From an uncultured Bacteroidales bacterium (GTDB lineage: Bacteria; Bacteroidota; Bacteroidia; Bacteroidales; Muribaculaceae), in contig CAMWQZ010000089.1 of assembly GCA_947176515.1 (NCBI GenBank), positions 1 through 5,949 of the forward strand: a stretch of DNA of 5,949 bases, read 5' to 3'. The translations under genes and the position numbers were made by a program. The number at the start of each line of letters is the position of its first letter. Positions within the stretch are counted from its first letter, which is position 1. This document shows positions 1-3,787 of the stretch, piece by piece. The notes below the pieces were generated by a model that had not been told where the DNA came from, made no database searches, and saw only the letters and a program-made list of their open reading frames with translations.

Positions 1-89
1 CACCTCCCAAAACTGCATTATGCATACTGGTCGGTTCTATTCCTGGCGAAGTTGCCCCCCAGCAGAGCCTCGTTATGCTTCGAACCGCA
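1..89 (-). ncRNA. Probable structured RNA (partial, runs off the left edge), unidentified
   Basis: The leftward transcript predicted from the promoter at 93-124 would begin near base 86-90 and immediately enters strongly self-complementary sequence. Seen directly: on the minus strand CGGTTC (87-82) can pair with GAACCG (37-32), and this stem extends through ACTG (91-88) pairing with CAGT (29-26) across a two-base bulge. Inside the loop CTGG/CCAG or GGC/GCC can form a further hairpin around 43-60. Beyond the stem, TGCATTATGCA (14-24) is palindromic. No open reading frame of useful length is visible on this strand. It could be a free small RNA or the leader of a gene beyond base 1. I do not see signatures of tmRNA, RNase P RNA, SRP RNA or a riboswitch I know. 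A 6S-like or other Bacteroidales-specific RNA is possible but not shown. Confidence 0.5.
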
Positions 90-92
90 GTG

Positions 93-124
93 CAAATATA
101 GCAAAACACTGAATATGAGCCAAA
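93..124 (-). promoter_or_regulatory. Bacteroidota-type promoter, leftward
   Basis: On the minus strand a -33 box TTTG (124-121) is followed after exactly 20 bases by the -7 box TATATTTG (100-93). This matches the known Bacteroidota primary sigma factor consensus TTTG / TAnnTTTG in both boxes and in spacing. It predicts transcription starting near 86-90 and going left. No coding start follows within the visible 90 bases, so it most likely serves a non-coding RNA or a long leader. Confidence 0.7.
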
Positions 125-154
125 ATCAAAGTGCATTTTTAGCACCCATTTTGA

Positions 155-370
155 CCTATACGCCACAAAATCATATTACGCAAGAGAGCTGTCACCGAGT
201 CTGTTAATGATGAACGGAAGAATATCGCTCAGATTGAACACTCAAGGCATCGGTTTTTTACTAACTTTATTACCAATGCCCTGAGTGCTATTGCTGCATA
301 CTGTTTCTTCCCTAAGAAACCGTCTATTAATCTTGAATTTGTGACTGATAATCAGCTAACGTTATTCTAA
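155..370 (+). pseudogene. IS982-family transposase, C-terminal remnant
   Basis: About 71 codons remain open from just after an in-frame TGA at 152-154 to the TAA at 368-370, without a start codon that could give a whole protein. The translation contains RKRAVTESVNDERKNIAQIE followed by a conserved-looking HSRHRFF and AYCFFPKKPS, and ends in QLTLF. I recognise this as the C-terminus of IS982-type transposases of Bacteroidales. It holds the R(3)E(6)K spacing typical of DDE transposases of this superfamily (R at 185, E at 197, K at 218), so the third catalytic acidic residue is kept while the two upstream catalytic residues are missing. A full IS982 transposase is near 290 residues, so about three quarters is gone. 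The right end of the element probably lies in the TATCGAACTCACGTTA stretch (375-390), but no left end is visible to confirm an inverted repeat. This is an inactive insertion scar. Confidence 0.8.
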
Positions 371-422
371 TGTCTTATATCGAACTCACGTTAATTAAGT
401 TGATTTCACTCACTGCGTGGTC

Positions 423-1919
423 TTAGTTGAAGTTTTCTATACGCTTATAGATTTCTTCTGGAGTCTGAATTTCGTATCTGTCTGTGTCGCGGAATTCTTC
501 TTTCCCTTCTAAGCACTTTATAATGTCATCAAAATCACCTGTCACACCATCATCAACACAATCTGTCTCGTAAACTTTTTTGATTTCGGGAATAAGTTCC
601 TTAGCCTTTAAATCTACAAGTAATGACATCACAAAACCGGCAAACGTACCATCACAAGCTTCAAGCTTGGGAAGACGGTCAACCATAGATATGAGGAGTT
701 GGCGTAAAATTTCGATGACTTCCGGCCTACGTTCAGGATTATTTATGGCAATCATGCCGAGAGCATCCAAGCAATTAGACCGAAGATATGATTCAAACCC
801 AGAGGCGTACATATAGGCGAGCATGGGTTGAATATAGTCTTTGCAGCAAGCATATAGAGCTTGTGGAATTATTTCGGGCGCTAAATCTCCGAGATGATAA
901 TCAGCAAACTCACTATTCTGACGCATGATTTCAAGTACGGCCTCTAATCCGTCGGGAGATTTCAACATGCTCAGCATGATAAGAGAATGTACTATTGAGC
1001 CATTTTCCTCATCGTTAATTGTCCCATCATCAATGGCCTTGTATGTCCTGCCGATTTCATACATTACGATATTATATATGTCGCTAATGGCTTCTTCAAC
1101 GGGGAGAGCGTGAATCTTTGCGATTATATCATCGGGCAGACGATAGAAGTTGTTTTTATCAGAAAAGGCATCAGCGATAAACTGATGTCTAACAGTTAGT
1201 GTTGACGGGTAGCTGGGATGTTTATAGGAATATTCTTCGTCGGGCGTTCTTTCGCGATTATTCATTCTATCGATGATTGTATTTAGCATGGCCTTATTTG
1301 CAGCATTAGCTACCACATCATCATCGTCATATTCGTCATATTCATCATCTAAATCGTATTCATCATCGTCGATTGGTAATAGAAATTCGAAATTATCGCC
1401 AAGACGCTCTTTAAGGGTGTTTATATATACTCGCTCTTTATAGTCTTGGCCTACGACTAAGAAATATTTACCGTCTCGACCAAATTCATAGTCGATTAAC
1501 GGTATATCTTCAGTGTCTTCTTCTAAAATATACTGACCAATCTCGAAATTTTTATGTGGTTCAATTCCAGCATCTTCAGCAAAGCTAATCGCTCCATATA
1601 TTATATTGTGTGCTTCTTCGTAGGGTATTTCAACGAAGCCCTTTGTCAAAAAATACTCTAAACTCGATTTGTCGCCTCTCATGGTGTAGAACGCGTCTTT
1701 TACGCCCAAGCAATAAGTGTCGACCAAGAAATCGCCAAGGACAAGCTCCCCATTGGGTCGCGGTCTTGTTACAAATATATGTGCTAAACCATTTGCCTGC
1801 CACTCTCTATTAATAAGGCATTGCCCGATTGGTAATTGTCGAGCTTTCTCTTTGATATAGCGTTCGGGGCTTATCGTTTTTTGAGACTTAGATGAGGAAG
1901 TTTTTTTCTTTTTTGCCAT
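423..1919 (-). CDS. Uncharacterised 498-residue protein with acidic linker and HEAT-like (DUF1186-like) C-terminal half
   Basis: I cannot assign a function. In order, the protein has: a lysine/serine-rich start (residues 1-15, MAKKKK); an N-terminal domain (about 17-175) with short blocks that look conserved, such as ARQLPIGQCLINREW and FLVDTYCLGVKDAFY; a strongly acidic, low-complexity linker (184-201, almost only D, E and Y); and an alpha-helical C-terminal half (about 240-470). The helical half, with its DYHLGDLAPEIIPQALY stretch and a closing VTGDFDD, resembles DUF1186, a HEAT-like repeat family; that match is from memory. There is no signal peptide or membrane segment, so it is probably cytoplasmic. 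The ATG at 1919 is favoured because a TACCTTTG -7 box lies 25 bases upstream. The gene is visibly richer in A+T than ispB or polA and sits next to an IS remnant, which suggests acquisition or a weakly expressed accessory gene. It appears to be transcribed alone. Confidence 0.85.
   Translation of the reverse strand: MAKKKKTSSSKSQKTISPERYIKEKARQLPIGQCLINREWQANGLAHIFVTRPRPNGELVLGDFLVDTYCLGVKDAFYTMRGDKSSLEYFLTKGFVEIPYEEAHNIIYGAISFAEDAGIEPHKNFEIGQYILEEDTEDIPLIDYEFGRDGKYFLVVGQDYKERVYINTLKERLGDNFEFLLPIDDDEYDLDDEYDEYDDDDVVANAANKAMLNTIIDRMNNRERTPDEEYSYKHPSYPSTLTVRHQFIADAFSDKNNFYRLPDDIIAKIHALPVEEAISDIYNIVMYEIGRTYKAIDDGTINDEENGSIVHSLIMLSMLKSPDGLEAVLEIMRQNSEFADYHLGDLAPEIIPQALYACCKDYIQPMLAYMYASGFESYLRSNCLDALGMIAINNPERRPEVIEILRQLLISMVDRLPKLEACDGTFAGFVMSLLVDLKAKELIPEIKKVYETDCVDDGVTGDFDDIIKCLEGKEEFRDTDRYEIQTPEEIYKRIENFN
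1317..1370 (-). repeat. Low-complexity acidic tract (GAT/GAA/TAT codons)
   Basis: Eighteen codons inside the 498-residue protein (residues 184-201) encode almost only aspartate, glutamate and tyrosine. On the plus strand this appears as reiterated tcatc / tcgtcatat units. It separates the N-terminal domain from the helical C-terminal half and probably forms a disordered, negatively charged linker. The near-repeating trinucleotides could make its length vary between strains. Confidence 0.6.
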
Positions 1920-1944
1920 ATTTGCTTATGAGTGGATTCATTAA

Positions 1945-1952
1945 CAAAGGTA
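1945..1952 (-). promoter_or_regulatory. -7 promoter box of the 498-residue protein gene
   Basis: TACCTTTG on the minus strand matches the Bacteroidota -7 consensus TAnnTTTG and lies 25 bases before the ATG at 1919, giving a leader of roughly 15-20 bases. No TTTG is present at the expected -33 distance, so the promoter may be weak or need an activator. The same eight bases form the -7 box of the next two leftward genes. Confidence 0.55.
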
Positions 1953-1992
1953 CGTAATATTTTGTGAGTTTAATGACTTCTGACAAAGAGTT

Positions 1993-2024
1993 TTTCTTAC
2001 AAAGTCGTAATTTTTATATATTTG
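1993..2024 (+). promoter_or_regulatory. Possible orphan rightward promoter
   Basis: TATATTTG at 2017-2024 matches the -7 consensus. Twenty bases upstream is TTTC (1993-1996), one base away from the TTTG -33 box. No rightward gene follows: the transcript would begin near 2030, cross the hairpin region at 2027-2106 and then run antisense into the GtrA-family gene. It could make a small RNA. A chance match in A+T-rich sequence is a real alternative, because this strand of the gap is rich in T runs. Confidence 0.35.
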
Positions 2025-2026
2025 CC

Positions 2027-2106
2027 GAGTTAACTCTCGCGACCGCACTGACGTGGGTCTCGATTAGCCATATCCCCAAACCTTGGGTCTCGCTCCGCGA
2101 TGCGAG
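2027..2106. other. Intergenic stretch with palindrome, hairpins and a direct repeat
   Basis: This is the GC-richer part of the gap between the 498-residue protein gene and the GtrA-family gene; no coding sequence is visible on either strand. It holds a perfect 10-base palindrome GAGTTAACTC (2027-2036), two copies of TGGGTCTCG (2054-2062 and 2084-2092), a perfect five-pair hairpin CCCAA-ACC-TTGGG (2075-2087) and a second hairpin CTCGC/GCGAG (2089-2093 with 2102-2106). None of the hairpins is followed by a clear T run on either strand, so I do not call an intrinsic terminator. It may be part of an orphan small RNA, a leftward termination or mRNA-end region for the GtrA gene, or a dispersed intergenic repeat. 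Confidence 0.45.
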
Positions 2107-2124
2107 TCTAACATAAGCTGAGAG

Positions 2125-2149
2125 GGATTAGTGGGAGCGAGAGGTGATG
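2125..2149 (-). repeat. 25-base imperfect repeat, copy 1 (over the GtrA-family gene stop)
   Basis: The sequence beginning GGATTAGTGG on the plus strand matches 2715-2739 at 22 of 25 positions. It covers the last six codons (ITSRSH) and the TAA of the GtrA-family gene, and three bases beyond. The stop codon falls at the same place in both copies. Confidence 0.5.
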
Positions 2150-2619
2150 AGTTGGAGGAGGGTGTCGAATTTGACGTAGCGGTAGACAAAAGTGCGTTGG
2201 AGGAGAAGATTCCAGAATACGGAGACGAGGAAGGAAACTGTCAGACGGGCGATGGTGAATCGCAGGTTACGCGAGATACCCCACATGCCGAGCAGTGAGC
2301 TATCGAGGCAAATATCAGTCAGATACTCTGTGCCATAAGCGTTAAGAAGCAGTGAGCCAATCCATACCATCGCATATTTGATAACGACATTAGTCACCGG
2401 GCAATGCGAGCCGCGGAATGTCCACTTATAGTTAAGTGTGCAATTCACAACTCCGCCGGCAATCGCTCCGGCAGCCGCAGCGTCACCGCCGCTAAGACCT
2501 ATCCACGCAAAGACAACAAACGATGTGATGAAATCGACCCACGCCGAAGCCTGAGACGTCGCCATCGCTTTCAGAACCCATGTCTGGGTTTTTATTTTGT
2601 CTATGAATTTGCTTGACAC
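2128..2619 (-). CDS. GtrA-family small membrane protein
   Basis: GtrA-family proteins (PF04138) are small four-helix inner-membrane proteins. Several help move polyprenyl-phosphate-linked sugars across the membrane for surface glycan or teichoic acid modification; the substrate here is unknown. With this start the protein has 163 residues, normal for the family. Hydrophobic segments lie near 27-43, 47-62, 77-95 and 120-141. Family-like marks are WVDF entering helix 1, NYKWTF (63-68) after helix 2 and QRTFVYR (141-147) after helix 4. The start is uncertain. The longest frame begins at ATG 2682, but that codon overlaps the -33 box of a near-perfect promoter, so translation should begin downstream: at GTG 2619 (chosen, because it keeps the basic amphipathic N-terminus usual in the family) or at ATG 2565 (145 residues). 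It lies 98 bases downstream of ispB with its own promoter. A link to the lipid carrier made via prenyl synthases is only suggestive. Confidence 0.8.
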   Translation of the reverse strand: MSSKFIDKIKTQTWVLKAMATSQASAWVDFITSFVVFAWIGLSGGDAAAAGAIAGGVVNCTLNYKWTFRGSHCPVTNVVIKYAMVWIGSLLLNAYGTEYLTDICLDSSLLGMWGISRNLRFTIARLTVSFLVSVFWNLLLQRTFVYRYVKFDTLLQLITSRSH

Positions 2620-2651
2620 TGCCTTGCGGTTTTGAGAATTAAAGGTTAATG

Positions 2652-2683
2652 CAAAGGTAGTGATTTTTTCTACACACTGCAAA
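2652..2683 (-). promoter_or_regulatory. Bacteroidota-type promoter of the GtrA-family gene
   Basis: On the minus strand TTTG (2683-2680), a 20-base spacer and TACCTTTG (2659-2652) match both boxes of the Bacteroidota consensus with the same spacing as the promoter at 93-124. Transcription would begin near 2645, 34 bases or so after the -7 box relative to the GTG at 2619. It begins only about 35 bases past the ispB stop, so the gene can be expressed separately from ispB, though read-through is not excluded. Confidence 0.7.
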
Positions 2684-2714
2684 CATTCTCTGTTAAAAAG
2701 CTTTACCCGAGCGC

Positions 2715-2739
2715 GGATTAGTGGTCGCGAGAGATGATG
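2715..2739 (-). repeat. 25-base imperfect repeat, copy 2 (over the ispB stop)
   Basis: This matches 2125-2149 at 22 of 25 positions and covers the last six codons (IISRDH), the TAA of the polyprenyl synthase gene and three bases beyond. The 11 bases GGTCGCGAGAG inside it (2723-2733) also occur exactly, in inverted orientation, at 2034-2044 in the gap left of the GtrA-family gene. Confidence 0.5.
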
Positions 2740-3692
2740 TAGTCAAAAAGATGTAACAGGGCCTCTTTGATATCAGACGGTGGGAATGACACAAGAGCGC
2801 TCTCGGCCTCTGCGCGCAGACGCTTCATCTCTTCAAATGCATACTCTATGCCGCCATTGTCCACGGCATAGGAAATCAGCGTGGCTATATCAGCGTCATC
2901 GAGTATTTCTTTGCGCGAAAGCTCTGCCATCGCTTCATGGTCAGGTAAATCTTCGCGCAGCAGAGTGTGGAGCAGCGGCAACGTAATCTTGCCTTCGCGC
3001 AAATCGTTGCTCGTCGGCTTGCCAATAGCATCACTGACGAAATAGTCAAACACGTCGTCGCGTATCTGGAAACAAAGCCCCAGCAGACGCGCATACTCGG
3101 CGAGCGCATCGACCCTCTCGTCAAAAACGCCGGCAGCGTAGCACCCCATCTTGGCGCAAGCTATGAAAAGTGAAGCTGTTTTGTTGGTGATGATATTATA
3201 ATATGCGTCTTCGGTGAGGGTATGGTAACGCGCATTATAAATCTGGTCAATTTCGCCAAGTGACAAAAGTTTGCCAAGATGACAGAGGGCATCAATAATG
3301 CGGATGTCGCCTGTAGATATCGCCTGCTGCATGGCACACGACACAAAATAGTCACCGACAAGCACCGCAATATGATTATCCCAGATTGAATTAATCGTGG
3401 GCTTGTTGCGACGCGTCTTTGAATCATCGACCACGTCGTCGTGGATAAGCGTTGCATTGTGAAGAAGCTCAACCGAGGCGGCTGCAGCGATGGTGTTATC
3501 GTTCGTCTCACCAAAAAGTTTTGAGCATAAGATAACTATCACGGGGCGTATCTGCTTGCCTTTGGAGCTGAGCTGAGTCGATACAACCCTATTCATCAAC
3601 ATGTTGGATGTCGAGAGTTGCGTGCTCATCTGCTCATTCAGCCGGTCGAGTTCAGGAGCAATCGTCTTATGTATGGCGTCAAGAATCGTCAT
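2718..3692 (-). CDS. ispB: Long-chain trans-polyprenyl diphosphate synthase (octaprenyl-type)
   Basis: Class I trans-prenyltransferase that adds isopentenyl diphosphate units to an allylic primer; in Bacteroidales such enzymes usually make the side chain of menaquinone. The protein has 324 residues, the usual length. Visible motifs, numbered from the chosen start: GKQIRP (45-50) for diphosphate binding; the first aspartate-rich motif DDVVDD (85-90) followed by R94-R95; a KT pair at 171-172; and the second aspartate-rich motif DDVFD (212-216) followed by GKPTSNDLREGK (224-235). A small residue, A80, sits five positions before the first motif, where bulky residues would limit chain length, so a long product is expected; the exact length cannot be read. 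The frame stays open to ATG 3821, but that start lies upstream of the promoter box and overlaps polA; ATG 3692, 18 bases past the -7 box, is preferred. The symbol is assigned by family; product specificity is inferred. Confidence 0.9.
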   Translation of the reverse strand: MTILDAIHKTIAPELDRLNEQMSTQLSTSNMLMNRVVSTQLSSKGKQIRPVIVILCSKLFGETNDNTIAAAASVELLHNATLIHDDVVDDSKTRRNKPTINSIWDNHIAVLVGDYFVSCAMQQAISTGDIRIIDALCHLGKLLSLGEIDQIYNARYHTLTEDAYYNIITNKTASLFIACAKMGCYAAGVFDERVDALAEYARLLGLCFQIRDDVFDYFVSDAIGKPTSNDLREGKITLPLLHTLLREDLPDHEAMAELSRKEILDDADIATLISYAVDNGGIEYAFEEMKRLRAEAESALVSFPPSDIKEALLHLFDYIISRDH

Positions 3693-3710
3693 AATAGTGC
3701 TTACAAGTTG

Positions 3711-3718
3711 CAAAGGTA
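3711..3718 (-). promoter_or_regulatory. -7 promoter box of ispB
   Basis: TACCTTTG on the minus strand is 18 bases before the ATG at 3692 and predicts a leader of about 10-12 bases. No clear TTTG is found at -33 (the bases 20 upstream read TGTC). The box decides the start codon: everything between 3693 and 3821 in this frame would be upstream of or at the transcription start. Confidence 0.55.
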
Positions 3719-3727
3719 GCAACTTTT

Positions 3728-3759
3728 TTTGATGGAACGACAGATTCTTAGTAATTTTA
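3728..3759 (+). promoter_or_regulatory. Candidate polA promoter
   Basis: TTTG at 3728-3731, a 20-base spacer and TAATTTTA at 3752-3759 fit the Bacteroidota consensus except for the last base of the -7 box. The polA ATG follows 28 bases later. The element interleaves with the ispB promoter on the opposite strand, so the two polymerase footprints would overlap. Confidence 0.45.
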
Positions 3760-3787
3760 GCCGTTGATAATACACAGACACCCGAAT

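Noticed and set aside
1..89. tmRNA, RNase P RNA, SRP RNA or cobalamin/TPP riboswitch
   Set aside because: None of the conserved core sequences of these RNAs that I know is present in the visible part; only the general structured nature is supported.
2054..2092. CRISPR-like direct repeat (TGGGTCTCG twice)
   Set aside because: Only two copies of nine bases, a 30-base period and no cas genes nearby; it is better explained by hairpin or intergenic repeat structure.
2684..2717. Intrinsic terminator of ispB around the AAAGCTTT palindrome
   Set aside because: The palindrome is short and A+T-rich, with no stable GC stem before the T run.
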